A model generated the notes under the pieces. That model did not search any database and was not told the DNA's origin. It worked only from the letters and a program-made list of their open reading frames with translations. A DNA stretch of 64,000 bases from Ensifer sp. BR816 (GTDB lineage: Bacteria > Pseudomonadota > Alphaproteobacteria > Rhizobiales > Rhizobiaceae), in assembly GCF_000378985.1 (NCBI RefSeq), contig NZ_KB905370.1, positions 4,772,799-4,836,798 of the forward strand, given 5' to 3'. The translations under genes were made by a program, and so were the position numbers. Below are positions 43,070-51,943 of the stretch, piece by piece. Within the stretch, counting starts at the first letter, position 1. Each line of letters begins with the position of its first letter.

Positions 43070-44227
43070 CTACAACAACGAGAGTTGCACGCCCATCCCA
43101 AGCGGGGGCACGAAGATATCGTGCCGCAACTGGCGGCGAGTGAGATTGAGCTCCAGGCGCTTGGCCGCCAGTTCGAACCGCCGGCCGATCTGCCACGCAT
43201 AGGGACCGGCGCCCTTCATCCGCTTGCCGAACTCGGCGTCATAATCCTTGCCGCCGCGCATCGAGCGGACGAGCGCCATCACGTGTCTGTAGCGGTCCGG
43301 ATAATTTCTCAGCAGCCAGTCGCGGAAGAGCGGGCTCACCTCGAGCGGCAGACGCAGAAGCACGTAGCTTGCTTCGGTGGCGCCCGCTGTTTTCGCCGCG
43401 TCGAGCACACGTTCGATCTCGTGGTCGTTCAGGGCGGGGATGATCGGCGCCACCAAGACGCCGGCTGGAATGCCTGCTTCGGAGACCGCGCGAATGGCTT
43501 CGAGCCGCTTGCTCGGCGTCGAGGCCCGCGGCTCCATGGTGCGTGCCAGTTTGCGGTCGAGCGTGGTTACGGAAATGCCGACCCGTGCCAGACCCTTTTC
43601 CGCCATCGGCGCGAGCAGATCGATGTCGCGCGCCACCATCGCCGATTTTGTCACGATCATCACCGGGTGATTGGCGGCCTTCAGAACCTCGAGTATCTGG
43701 CGCATGATGCGCCATTCCTTCTCGATCGGTTGATAGGGGTCCGTGTTGGTGCCGATCGCGATGGGACGCACCTTGTAGTCAGGCCTCGCCAATTCGCGTT
43801 CCAGCAGGCGGGGCGCGTCCGGCTTGGCGAACAGCTTCGATTCGAAATCAAGCCCAGCGGAGAGCCCCATATAAGCGTGCGTCGGTCGGGCGAAACAATA
43901 GATGCAGCCGTGCTCGCAGCCCCGGTAAGGGTTGATGGAACGATCGAAGGAAATGTCGGGCGACTCGTTTCGGGTGATGACGTTACGGGGCTTTTCGACC
44001 TGAACTTCCGTCTTGAACGGCGGCAATTCCTCAATCGTCTGCCACCCGTCGTCGAACACTTCATGGGTCCGGGGCTCGAAGCGGCCGCCCATGTTGAGGG
44101 CGGCACCGCGTCCTCGACGGCGATCGATCTCTATTCTGACGCCCGTACCGGTGACGATGGCTTCAGCCAGCTCTGCGCTGTTGCCGGGCGCGAATGCGCC
44201 CTGCCTGAGTTGAGACAGCTCGGTCAT
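43070..44227 (-). CDS. Radical SAM protein, SplB-like (PA0069 family)
   Basis: A 385-residue radical SAM protein of the group COG1533, related to spore photoproduct (DNA repair) lyase. The [4Fe-4S] motif CEHGCIYC (Cys104, Cys108, Cys111) is intact, followed by a TIM-barrel core with PIAIGTNTDPYQPIEK. The start at 44227 has GAGGAG 7 bases upstream. An alphaproteobacterial SOS box lies 68 bases upstream, which supports a role in DNA damage response. The reaction itself is not known to me. Confidence 0.88.
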   Translation of the reverse strand: MTELSQLRQGAFAPGNSAELAEAIVTGTGVRIEIDRRRGRGAALNMGGRFEPRTHEVFDDGWQTIEELPPFKTEVQVEKPRNVITRNESPDISFDRSINPYRGCEHGCIYCFARPTHAYMGLSAGLDFESKLFAKPDAPRLLERELARPDYKVRPIAIGTNTDPYQPIEKEWRIMRQILEVLKAANHPVMIVTKSAMVARDIDLLAPMAEKGLARVGISVTTLDRKLARTMEPRASTPSKRLEAIRAVSEAGIPAGVLVAPIIPALNDHEIERVLDAAKTAGATEASYVLLRLPLEVSPLFRDWLLRNYPDRYRHVMALVRSMRGGKDYDAEFGKRMKGAGPYAWQIGRRFELAAKRLELNLTRRQLRHDIFVPPLGMGVQLSLL

Positions 44228-44294
44228 GGAAATCTCCTCGGAACCGATTTTGCAGCATCGTTCCGCTCTGATTATTTTCCTAGCGCACCCAGTG

Positions 44295-44309
44295 GAACAA
44301 AGCAAGAAC
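44295..44309. promoter_or_regulatory. Alphaproteobacterial SOS (LexA) box GAAC-N7-GAAC
   Basis: GAACAAAGCAAGAAC matches the alphaproteobacterial LexA consensus, the direct repeat GTTC-N7-GTTC read from the other strand. It lies 68 bases before the radical SAM gene and 93 bases before the divergent glycosyltransferase gene. Confidence 0.65.
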
Positions 44310-44401
44310 AAAATTTGTTGCACCGCGAGATGCTCGAGACACGGTCGCTAACACCCCTGAAGAATTGTGGTATTTGAACCGGCGATACGCTAGGAACGGT
44401 T

Positions 44402-44938
44402 ATGCTGACTATCATAATGGAGACGAGGGATAACGAAGCGGAACTGGCACAGACGTTGTCCGTGCTCGTCGCCGGGGCCGTCGAGGGGCTTGTCAGCGAC
44501 GTCATCATCCTGGATCACGGCTCGCGCGATGGGTCCGTCCATGTTGCCGATGCGGCCGGCTGCCGCTTCTGCGCCGAATGGGACCTTGCCGATATCGTCC
44601 GTTCCGCGCGCGGCGAATGGCTGATGCTGCTTGAACCGGGTGCTCGTCCCGTTGGGCGATGGGTGGACGAACTCAGCGAGTATGTCTCGCTCAACAAGGA
44701 TCCGGCGCGATTTTCACCATCGCGCATGCATCGTCGACCGCTTCTCAAGCGCTTGTCGCAGCGGGCTGCGCCGTTGGAAGCTGGGTTCTTGCTGCGAAAG
44801 CAGGACGCCGTTGCGGCCGCGCGCGCCAATATGCGGCTCAGCGACATCGCCAGCGCCCGCGCGGCTCGCAAGCTTGTGACCGAACTCGTTCCGGCGTGGG
44901 TTACCGTCGGCAATCGATCCTCGGCCGTGCGGGCCTGA
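44402..44938 (+). CDS. Short family 2-like glycosyltransferase
   Basis: A 178-residue protein resembling the nucleotide-sugar half of GT2 enzymes: MLTIIMETRDNEAELAQTL, then VIILDHGSRDGSVHVAD where canonical members have VVDDGSxD, and RSARGEWLMLLEPGARP in place of the DxD strand. It is shorter than most GT2 enzymes (over 220 residues), and the usual DxD is not obvious, so catalytic activity is uncertain. It is divergent from the radical SAM gene and shares its SOS box region. Confidence 0.7.
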   Translation: MLTIIMETRDNEAELAQTLSVLVAGAVEGLVSDVIILDHGSRDGSVHVADAAGCRFCAEWDLADIVRSARGEWLMLLEPGARPVGRWVDELSEYVSLNKDPARFSPSRMHRRPLLKRLSQRAAPLEAGFLLRKQDAVAAARANMRLSDIASARAARKLVTELVPAWVTVGNRSSAVRA

Positions 44939-44973
44939 AACAGCCCGGTCTTTCGACGTTTCTCGTCACAAGA

Positions 44974-44995
44974 GGGGTGTGCCTTGCGGCACCCC
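44974..44995 (-). terminator. Putative terminator hairpin
   Basis: On the minus strand GGGG-TGCC, loop GCAA, GGCA-(CA)-CCCC forms an 8-bp stem with a two-base bulge, followed by TCTTGTG. It lies 12 bases after the stop of the tiny ORF at 45008-45076, and could also serve the plus-strand glycosyltransferase gene. Confidence 0.45.
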
Positions 44996-45007
44996 CTGAA
45001 GCGACTC

Positions 45008-45076
45008 TCAAATGACCTTGTCCAAAAAGGGCTTGCCGTGTTGCTCCATCTCCATAACGGCGGGGCACCACGTCAT
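45008..45076 (-). CDS. Possible 22-residue small protein with strong ribosome binding site
   Basis: The minus strand reads CAGGAG, four bases, then ATG and 22 codons ending in TGA. The peptide begins MTWCPAVMEMEQ and ends PFLDKVI; it is soluble, with one Cys and one Trp. A terminator-like hairpin follows the stop and an inverted repeat precedes the ribosome binding site, so the unit looks like a small independent gene. No homologue can be checked here. Confidence 0.4.
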   Translation of the reverse strand: MTWCPAVMEMEQHGKPFLDKVI

Positions 45077-45240
45077 ATTACTCCTGTGTGTCTCTTTCCG
45101 CGGGGATAAGATGGAAAGAGGCGTCTTCGCTTCGTCCGAAAGGAATGCTCGCCATGTGCATTGCCGTCTGACGGGCTGACGAGCAGTAACTTAGCGGTTT
45201 TCAACCGCACGTGGCTGTTCCAAACGGAACAGGCGAGCGC

Positions 45241-45783
45241 TCAGCCGCGCTTCAGGTGCTCATCCAGCCGCGGCATGATCTCGACGAAGTTGCAGGGCAT
45301 GTGCCGGTAGTCGAGCTGCTGCTTCAGGATCCCGTCCCAGGCATCCTTGCAGGCGCCGGGCGAACCGGGCAGCACGAAGATGAAGGTGGCGTTGGCAACG
45401 CCGCCTGTTGCCCGCGACTGGATCGTCGACGTGCCGATCTTGTCGTAGGAGATCCGGTGAAAGACCTCGGAAAACCCGTCCATGCGTTTCTCGAAAAGCG
45501 GCTCCAGCGCTTCGGGCGTCACGTCGCGGCCGGTGAAGCCGGTGCCGCCGGTGGTGACGACGACGTCGATCGACGCCTCCAGCGTCCAGGCCCTCACCTG
45601 ATCATAGATCTTCTGCCGGTCGTCGGACACGATTGCGCGCGCCTCGAGCCGATGGCCGGCCGCTCGTATCCGCGCCTCGAGCGTGTCGCCAGACGTGTCG
45701 TCTGCCGGCGTGCGCGTATCGGAAACCGTGAGGACGGCGATGCCGACGGGAATGAAGGGGCGTGTTTCGTCGATGCCGGGCAT
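45241..45783 (-). CDS. moaB: Molybdenum cofactor biosynthesis protein MoaB/Mog family
   Basis: Predicted molybdopterin adenylyltransferase-type protein. The 180-residue MoCF-domain protein has TTGGTGFTGRD (residues 78-88) and a second nucleotide-site segment FVLPGSPGACKDAWDGIL. The start at 45783 gives MPGIDETRPFIPVGIAVLTVS after removing an upstream in-frame extension that overlaps ispE. It lies 4 bases after ispE; no other molybdenum genes are nearby. Confidence 0.9.
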   Translation of the reverse strand: MPGIDETRPFIPVGIAVLTVSDTRTPADDTSGDTLEARIRAAGHRLEARAIVSDDRQKIYDQVRAWTLEASIDVVVTTGGTGFTGRDVTPEALEPLFEKRMDGFSEVFHRISYDKIGTSTIQSRATGGVANATFIFVLPGSPGACKDAWDGILKQQLDYRHMPCNFVEIMPRLDEHLKRG

Positions 45784-45787
45784 TGGC

Positions 45788-46699
45788 TTATCCTTGCTTC
45801 CCCGCAGTCCGGGTGGCGAGAACGTACCACCGTGGGTGACCGGCGGAAATGTGCTGCGCCGCCGCAGCCGCCTTTTCGTCGGTGTCGAACAGCCCGAAAC
45901 ATGTGGCGCCCGAGCCGGACATCCGGACGAGATCGGCATCCGTTTCCTGCAGCGTGTTCGACACCGCCTCGATCGTCGGTTCCAGCGCCCGCGCCGGCCG
46001 CTCCAGATCGTTGCGCATCCCCGTCAGCACCGTCAGCCAGTCCGCTCCCGTGCGGGCGCCTTGCGGAAGGGCGAGGGGAGGATTGCGCTTCTCGGCGAGC
46101 ATTCGAAAGATAATCGGTGTCGAGACGGCGACGAGCGGATTGACAAGGACGATCGCGAAAGACGGCAACTCGACAAGGGGGGTGATCTCTTCGCCGATCC
46201 CCTTGGCAAGCAGCGGCCTACCGTCGAGACACATCGGCACGTCGGCGCCGAGGTCCAGCGCCAGCTTCGTGAGTCTTTCCGGCGCGATCTCGGCGTTCCA
46301 TAGGGAAAGCAGGCCCCGAAGCGCCGCAGCCGCGTCCGCCGAGCCGCCGCCGATCCCGGAGGCGATCGGGAGGTTCTTTTCAAGGTGCAGATGGACAGGG
46401 CCCGCCGCGTCGCCCCGCCCGGTCAGCTCCTGCCGCAGCAGATCGCGAGCCCGCAGCACCAGATTGCCGCTCTTGCTGTCCGCCGAGACCGGCAGATCAC
46501 GCGAAAAAGGTCCCGATACCGTGAAACGGTCGGCATTCGACGGTGCGAATGCGAGCCGGTCGCCGCACTCTGCAAAAGTGACGAGGCTTTCCAGGAGGTG
46601 ATGTCCATCGGCGCGCTGGCCGACGACATGTAGTGCCAGATTGATCTTGGCCGGCGCCGCACAGGTCAGCGCGAAGCCGGCTATGCTGTCCGCCTGCAT
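45788..46699 (-). CDS. ispE: 4-diphosphocytidyl-2-C-methyl-D-erythritol kinase
   Basis: Fourth step of the MEP pathway to isoprenoid precursors. The 303-residue GHMP kinase has APAKINLALHV near the N-terminus and the ATP loop PIASGIGGGSADAA (111-124), with the C-terminal MSGSGATCFGLF motif. The start at 46699 gives MQADSIAGFAL, 4 bases after the TPR gene. moaB follows 4 bases later, so the three are one operon. Polyprenyl synthase, a user of the product pathway, is the next gene upstream. Confidence 0.95.
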   Translation of the reverse strand: MQADSIAGFALTCAAPAKINLALHVVGQRADGHHLLESLVTFAECGDRLAFAPSNADRFTVSGPFSRDLPVSADSKSGNLVLRARDLLRQELTGRGDAAGPVHLHLEKNLPIASGIGGGSADAAAALRGLLSLWNAEIAPERLTKLALDLGADVPMCLDGRPLLAKGIGEEITPLVELPSFAIVLVNPLVAVSTPIIFRMLAEKRNPPLALPQGARTGADWLTVLTGMRNDLERPARALEPTIEAVSNTLQETDADLVRMSGSGATCFGLFDTDEKAAAAAQHISAGHPRWYVLATRTAGKQG

Positions 46700-46703
46700 G
46701 CCG

Positions 46704-48536
46704 TCAGGATTTCTTGTCCGGCGAGGCGACCTCGGGGCCCGGCTTCTTCGGCAGCGTCTCCTTGGCATCCGCCGCGGCCGGGACGTCCGGCTTGATGGGC
46801 GGTAGGCCTTTCTCGATCTTCGCCCTGATCTTCGGGACTTCCGCTTCCTCAGGCTTCATTTCGAGCGCCTGGTTCCACTGGAAGACGGCCTCGAGCTTGC
46901 GTCCGACCCGCCAATAGGCATCGCCAAGATGGTCGTTGATCGTCGGGTCGCCGGCCATCAGTTCGGCGGCGCGCTCCAGCTCGGTCACCGCCTCGTCGAA
47001 CCGGTTCATGCGGAAATAGGCCCATCCGAGCGAATCGACGATGTAGCCGTCGTCGGGCTTGAGCTCGACGGCCTTGCGGATCATCTCCAGGCCCTTGTCG
47101 AGATTGATGTTCATGTCGACCCACGAATAGCCGAGATAATTCAGGACCTGCGGCTGGTTGGGGTTGAGTTCCAGCGCCTTGAGGAAACTCGGCTCCGCTT
47201 TCTCCCAGATCTTCTGCCGTTCGTAGGCGATCCCGCGCTGGAAGAACACCGTCCAGTCGCTGCGCTTCGGAACCGGGCCGATCGCCTCGACGGCGCGGTC
47301 GTAGAGTTCGCCCATCTCCTTGTACGCCTTGGCATCGGAAAGGACGCTGCCATAGGCCAGGTAGTTGCGGATGTTCTTCGGATCGACTTCGATCAGCGCC
47401 TGCAGGTGCTTCTTCGCCTCGTCGACCTTGCCGACGCTGGCAAGCGCCAAGCCGAGCTGAAGCTCGGAGACGCGGCGCATCGGCGAATCCGCCGGCACGC
47501 TTTTGTAAAGCGCGATTGCCTCGTCCTGCTTCTTCAGATTTTCCGCGATACCGCCGAGCATGACCAGGATGTCGGCGCTTTCCGGATCGAGGCTGCGCGC
47601 CGTCTGCAGATAGAGCGTGACGATGTCTTCGGCACCCTCGCGGTTGAGAGCGCCGCCGATTGAAAAGAGGACGGCGGCAGCCCCTTGCACGGCACTGCGC
47701 ACCTGCTGCTCCTGGGGCTTGCCCTCTTCGATGTTCGCTCTGAGCGCCTCGAGCGGCGTGTAGTTGTTGACCATGCTCTCGCCGACGGCAACCGTGTCCA
47801 GCGCCTTCTGCTTGTTGCCCTCGCGGGCTTCGAAGCGTGCCAGCGCCTCGACCGCGCGCATGAAGGTATCCGGCGCGGCGCTGCCGCCCTCGCGGTCGAG
47901 AATGGCATCGTTCAGCCGCGCCCGTGCGGTCGCCTTGTCACCGGCGGCTAGAGCGATCGCGCCGGCATGGTAGTTCTTGAACACCCGGAACCATTCCGGC
48001 CCTTCGAGCGCCTTGATCTGGGCGATTGCCTCCTTGGGCCGGCCCTGCCCGAATTTCGCCCAGGAGGAAAGAAGCGTACTCATCAGCCGGTCGAGATCGT
48101 TCGGACCCTGATAGTTCAGGAGCTTCTGGGCGCTGCGATATTCGCGCTTGCGGATCGCCTCGATGGCGCGGACGGCCGTGGTGATTCGCTCGACGGCCGG
48201 ATCCGATTTCAGCTGCTCGGCAATCTTGACGCCTTCGTCGAACTTGCCGCTCATCAGCAGCGTGATCATCAGCCGCTGCTTGACCTCGCTATTGTCCGGT
48301 TCGAACTGCAGGGCGATGCGATAAAGCGCCGTCGCCGTCGCGAAATCGCGATCGACATCGGCCGTCCGCCCCGCCAGGAAGGCGCCAGCGAAGGTGTTGA
48401 CGCTCCTGATGTCGAAAGGCCGGGCATCCTCGACAGCCGCCTTGTCTTCAGCAAAGGCTTGTTGGCTGCCGGTCACGCACAGAAGAGCCAGCATTGCCGC
48501 GCCGCTGAGGAGGCGAAGGAGTTTAGTATGCCGCAT
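46704..48536 (-). CDS. Exported tetratricopeptide-repeat protein
   Basis: A 610-residue protein with a signal peptide (LLRLLSGAAMLALLCVTG, cleavage near AFA-ED at residue 29) followed by many TPR-like units. The clearest are at about 400-560, for example AYERQKIWEKAEPSFLKALELNP and IVDSLGWAYFRMNRFDEAV. The C-terminus is a Lys/Pro-rich tail (KKPGPEVASPDKKS). It probably acts as a periplasmic or surface scaffold for protein complexes; no specific partner is evident. It is the first gene of the TPR-ispE-moaB unit, 4 bases before ispE. Confidence 0.87.
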   Translation of the reverse strand: MRHTKLLRLLSGAAMLALLCVTGSQQAFAEDKAAVEDARPFDIRSVNTFAGAFLAGRTADVDRDFATATALYRIALQFEPDNSEVKQRLMITLLMSGKFDEGVKIAEQLKSDPAVERITTAVRAIEAIRKREYRSAQKLLNYQGPNDLDRLMSTLLSSWAKFGQGRPKEAIAQIKALEGPEWFRVFKNYHAGAIALAAGDKATARARLNDAILDREGGSAAPDTFMRAVEALARFEAREGNKQKALDTVAVGESMVNNYTPLEALRANIEEGKPQEQQVRSAVQGAAAVLFSIGGALNREGAEDIVTLYLQTARSLDPESADILVMLGGIAENLKKQDEAIALYKSVPADSPMRRVSELQLGLALASVGKVDEAKKHLQALIEVDPKNIRNYLAYGSVLSDAKAYKEMGELYDRAVEAIGPVPKRSDWTVFFQRGIAYERQKIWEKAEPSFLKALELNPNQPQVLNYLGYSWVDMNINLDKGLEMIRKAVELKPDDGYIVDSLGWAYFRMNRFDEAVTELERAAELMAGDPTINDHLGDAYWRVGRKLEAVFQWNQALEMKPEEAEVPKIRAKIEKGLPPIKPDVPAAADAKETLPKKPGPEVASPDKKS

Positions 48537-48700
48537 GTCAAACCTTTCGTTGCCGATCGTCTCGGCTCGCCGCGTCTTTGCTGGTTGTTCCGGAGTCGGT
48601 CGCAAGTTGCCGAACGCAAGTCTTAAAGAATAGAATGGCTTTTTTGGCGCAACGCGGCAAGAAAATCCTCCCGCGGAGAATATTGCTCCTAGGCCGGCGT

Positions 48701-49717
48701 TCAGCTCACGCGATCGATGCAGAAGTCTATCACCTCGATCAAGGCGGCCTTCCAGGGAGAGGCCGGCAACGGCGCCAGAGCGTCGCGCGCAATCGTCCCA
48801 TAGTGCTGGGCGCGTGCGATCGTGTCGGTCAATCCGCCGTAGCGGCGAATGAGTCCGAGGGCCTTGTCGAGGTTGGCCGCATCGCTGGCGCCGCCCTCGA
48901 TGGCTTCGCGCCAGAAGGCCCGATCCTCCGGCGTGCCACGACGGTAGGAGAGGATGACCGGAAGGGTGATCTTGCCCTCGCGGAAGTCGTCGCCGACATT
49001 CTTGCCAAGGTCGCTCGACGAGCCGCCATAGTCGAGAACGTCGTCGACGAGCTGGAAGGCGAGGCCGAGATTCATGCCGTAGGATTTCAGCGCGTTGCGG
49101 TCGGCCCTGCTGGCGCTCGCAACGATCGGTCCGACCTCCGAGGCCGCGGCGAAGAGTGCCGCGGTCTTGGCCCGGATGACCTGCAGGTAGTCGTCCTCGG
49201 TCGTCTCCATGTTCTTGGCGACGGAGAGCTGCAGCACTTCGCCTTCGGCAATCACCGATGCGGCGGTCGATAGCACGTCGAGCGCATCGAGCGAGCCGAC
49301 CTCGACCATCATGCGGAAAGCCTGTCCGAGCAGGAAGTCGCCGACGAGCACGCTTGCCTGGTTGCCCCAGATCGTCCGCGCCGTCGACTTGCCGCGTCTG
49401 AGATCGCTTTCATCGACCACGTCGTCGTGGAGGAGCGTCGCCGTGTGCATGAATTCCACGCTTGTCGCGAGCTTGACATGGGCGTCGCCCTCGTAGCCGA
49501 ACATCGAGGCGGCGGCGAGCGTCAGCATCGGCCTCAGCCGCTTTCCGCCGGAGGAAATCAGGTGATTGGCGACCTCCGGAATCATTTGAACGTCGGAGCC
49601 TGCTTTGGAAAGGATGAGCTGGTTGACGCGCTCCATGTCGGAGGACGTCAGGCCGACGAGCGGCTTCACCGAAGCCGGTTTGTTTTTATTGTCTTCCAGC
49701 GGTATCACTACGCCCAA
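48701..49717 (-). CDS. ispB: Polyprenyl (octaprenyl/decaprenyl) diphosphate synthase
   Basis: Builds the long isoprenoid tail of ubiquinone. The 338-residue trans-prenyltransferase has the first Asp-rich motif LLHDDVVDESDLRRG and the second QLVDDVLDYGG, plus GGKRLRP for pyrophosphate binding. The start is TTG at 49717, with AGGAG 9 bases upstream, giving a product that starts MGVVIPLEDNKN; a GTG at 49708 is the alternative. Decaprenyl length would fit a ubiquinone-10 organism, but chain length cannot be read directly. Confidence 0.93.
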   Translation of the reverse strand: MGVVIPLEDNKNKPASVKPLVGLTSSDMERVNQLILSKAGSDVQMIPEVANHLISSGGKRLRPMLTLAAASMFGYEGDAHVKLATSVEFMHTATLLHDDVVDESDLRRGKSTARTIWGNQASVLVGDFLLGQAFRMMVEVGSLDALDVLSTAASVIAEGEVLQLSVAKNMETTEDDYLQVIRAKTAALFAAASEVGPIVASASRADRNALKSYGMNLGLAFQLVDDVLDYGGSSSDLGKNVGDDFREGKITLPVILSYRRGTPEDRAFWREAIEGGASDAANLDKALGLIRRYGGLTDTIARAQHYGTIARDALAPLPASPWKAALIEVIDFCIDRVS

Positions 49718-49828
49718 CGCCCCGGACTCCTGCTTCGTTGTCAGGTTCGACAATAGAAAGAGGGGCTTCGGGCGGCAAGAGGCGAATTGCCTCGCCCTCT
49801 GCAATTTAAGACGGGATCAATGAGGCGA

Positions 49829-50050
49829 ATGAAGGAACTGATCCGCACCAACGACGCCGTGCTGCTCTCCTTTGCGGAAAGCCTGATGAAGGATGCGGGG
49901 ATCGTGTGTCTCATCGCCGATCGGGACATGAGCATCCTCGAAGGCTCGCTCGGCCTCTTGCCGCGGCGGTTTCTGGTGGCCGAAGAGGATGCCGAGAGGG
50001 CCCGGCGCATTCTGATCGATGCCGGGCTGGAAAAGGAACTGCGGCAATGA
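49829..50050 (+). CDS. DUF2007 family protein
   Basis: A 73-residue protein of the putative signal-transducing DUF2007 family: MKELIRTNDAVLLSFAESL at the start and PRRFLVAEEDAERARRIL near the end. It is often found beside methyltransferases of the TrmN6 type, as here. The start at 49829 uses GAGG inside the preceding ATGAGGCGA; 49820 would add three residues. It is divergent from ispB with a gap of about 110 bases. Confidence 0.8.
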   Translation: MKELIRTNDAVLLSFAESLMKDAGIVCLIADRDMSILEGSLGLLPRRFLVAEEDAERARRILIDAGLEKELRQ

Positions 50051-50102
50051 AGCCTTGCTGGTCGCGAGGCGACTGCGGCCCGTCCGAGAGGCGGATGCTG
50101 CC

Positions 50103-50891
50103 ATGACGATAACGACGATGACGACGACGGCGGAAACCGTGGATGCGTTTCACCGCGGCCGGTTTCATCTGATCCAGCCGCTCGGCCAGGGCCATCGCTC
50201 TGGCATGGATGCGATGCTGCTTGCCGCGCTCGTTTCATGCGAGCGTTCCTGCCGCGTCGCCGATCTCGGTGCGGGTGCCGGCGCCGCCGGCATGGCCGTC
50301 GCCGCGCGGCTCACAGGGGCCGAGGTGCTGCTCGTCGAGCGTTCGCAAATCATGGCCGACTTCGCCCGCCGCAGCCTTGCCTTGTCGGAGAACGCCCATT
50401 TTGCGGCGCGGGTCGCGGTGCTCGAGGCGGATGTTTCGCTGAACGGCAAGGCCCGCGTTGCGGCCGGCCTGCCGGATGATGCCTTCGACCACGTCATCAT
50501 GAATCCGCCGTTCAACGATGCTGCCGACCGCAGGACGCCGGATCGCCTCAAGGCCGAAGCGCATGCGATGAGCGACGATCTCTTCGAGACCTGGATCAAG
50601 ACGGCCGGAGCGATCATGAGGCCGGGCGGGCAGCTTTCGCTCATCGCCCGGCCGGAATCGATCGCCGAGATCATCGCGGCCTGCGGCCGCCGTTTCGGCG
50701 GCATCGAGATCACGCCGCTCTTGCCGCGTGCCGGCGAGAATGCAGTCAGGATCCTGGTGACGGCAATCAAGCAGAGCCGCAAGCGGCTGGTGCTCCGCGC
50801 GCCGCTGATCATGCACGCAGAAGGGACGCATCGGTTCTCGCCGGAGGTCGATGATCTCAACAATGGCCGCAGCGCCTATCGCCGCCGATGA
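50103..50891 (+). CDS. Class I methyltransferase, TrmN6-like (tRNA1(Val) N6-adenine type)
   Basis: The 262-residue protein has the SAM loop DLGAGAGAAG and the N6-adenine/amino-methyltransferase motif NPPFND. This resembles TrmN6 (YfiC), which methylates A37 of tRNA1(Val), but the substrate is inferred from family resemblance. The start at 50103 has GGATGCTGCC upstream, a weak site. It overlaps no gene and lies about 50 bases after the DUF2007 gene. Confidence 0.82.
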   Translation: MTITTMTTTAETVDAFHRGRFHLIQPLGQGHRSGMDAMLLAALVSCERSCRVADLGAGAGAAGMAVAARLTGAEVLLVERSQIMADFARRSLALSENAHFAARVAVLEADVSLNGKARVAAGLPDDAFDHVIMNPPFNDAADRRTPDRLKAEAHAMSDDLFETWIKTAGAIMRPGGQLSLIARPESIAEIIAACGRRFGGIEITPLLPRAGENAVRILVTAIKQSRKRLVLRAPLIMHAEGTHRFSPEVDDLNNGRSAYRRR

Positions 50892-50969
50892 TTAACGGTA
50901 AGCATGCCATTGCGTTTGCGGCGCCAATGCATACATGCAGGGTCGGGTTCGTATCGGGCAGGAGTTGAA

Positions 50970-51836
50970 ATGGCCGGGTTCGTAAGAAAACTGATGCCGA
51001 GGCGTTTTCGCAGGGACGGGATTGCGATCCCGGCGATCCGGCTTCACGGCACCATCGTGTCCGGGGGCGGGCAGTTCCGCCCGGCTCTCAATCTCGCGAC
51101 CGTGGCGCCACTTCTCGAAAAGGCCTTTTCGGTCAAGGGAGCGCCGGCCGTTGCCATTTCCGTCAATTCGCCCGGCGGCTCGCCCGTGCAATCCCGGCTG
51201 ATCTACCAGCGCATTCGCGATCTTGCGGAAGAGAAAAAGAAGCGCGTGCTGATCTTCGTCGAGGACGTCGCGGCCTCCGGCGGTTACATGATCGCGCTTG
51301 CAGGAGATGAGATCATTGCCGATCCGAGTTCGATCGTCGGCTCGATCGGCGTCGTCTCCGGCGGCTTCGGCTTTCCGGAGCTTCTGAAGAAAGTCGGCGT
51401 CGAGCGGCGCGTCTACACCGCCGGCGAGAACAAGGTCGTGCTCGACCCGTTCCAGCCGGAAAAGGAGCGTGACGTCGAGTTCCTCAAGAGCCTTCAGCTC
51501 GATATCCACGATACCTTCATCCGACTGGTCAAGTCCCGTCGCGGCTCGCTGCTTGCCGACCATCCCGATATTTTCTCGGGCCTCTTCTGGACCGGTCGGC
51601 GCGGCCAGGAACTGGGCCTCGTCGACGCGCTCGGCGACATGCGCGGCGAGGTGAAGAGACGCTACGGCGAGAAGGCACGCCTGGAGCTGATCCAACCGAG
51701 CCGCAGCCTCTTCGGACGCCGTCAGCCGGGCGCCGCGATTGGCGGATCGATCGCAGCACCCCTGGCGGCCTCGGCCGCTGCGGGCCTCATCGAAGCGATC
51801 GAGGAAAGGGCGCTTTGGGCCCGCTTCGGCCTGTGA
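50970..51836 (+). CDS. S49-family serine peptidase (SppA/SohB-like)
   Basis: Predicted membrane-associated protease that degrades signal peptides or short peptides. The 288-residue protein has NSPGGSP (66-72), the nucleophile Ser103 in AASGGYMIA, and the general-base Lys155 in AGENKVV. Its single domain is about half the length of E. coli SppA, closer to SohB or archaeal SppA. There is no long N-terminal membrane segment, only a basic start. AGGAG precedes the ATG at 50970 by 7 bases. Confidence 0.9.
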   Translation: MAGFVRKLMPRRFRRDGIAIPAIRLHGTIVSGGGQFRPALNLATVAPLLEKAFSVKGAPAVAISVNSPGGSPVQSRLIYQRIRDLAEEKKKRVLIFVEDVAASGGYMIALAGDEIIADPSSIVGSIGVVSGGFGFPELLKKVGVERRVYTAGENKVVLDPFQPEKERDVEFLKSLQLDIHDTFIRLVKSRRGSLLADHPDIFSGLFWTGRRGQELGLVDALGDMRGEVKRRYGEKARLELIQPSRSLFGRRQPGAAIGGSIAAPLAASAAAGLIEAIEERALWARFGL

Positions 51837-51943
51837 GACAATGGGTACGGCATCTGGTCAGGCGTGCAAGGTCGCTGTAACAAAAGGTGCTGTATCTCCT
51901 GTCCGGCATCCCGTCTGATCCAAGGAGGAGCGGAGGAGAAACC

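Larger units (their letters stand above)
44939..45240. other. Intergenic region with hairpins and a tiny ORF
   Basis: These 302 bases contain a GNRA-loop hairpin (44974-44995), a 22-codon minus-strand ORF with a strong ribosome binding site (45008-45076), and an 8-bp inverted repeat CTCTTTCC / GGAAAGAG (45092-45099 and 45113-45120) just upstream of that ORF. No larger gene is supported. Confidence 0.5.

Noticed and set aside
44446-44461. TGGCAC...TTGTC resembling a sigma-54 promoter
   Set aside because: The -12 GC is GT and the site lies inside the glycosyltransferase coding sequence.
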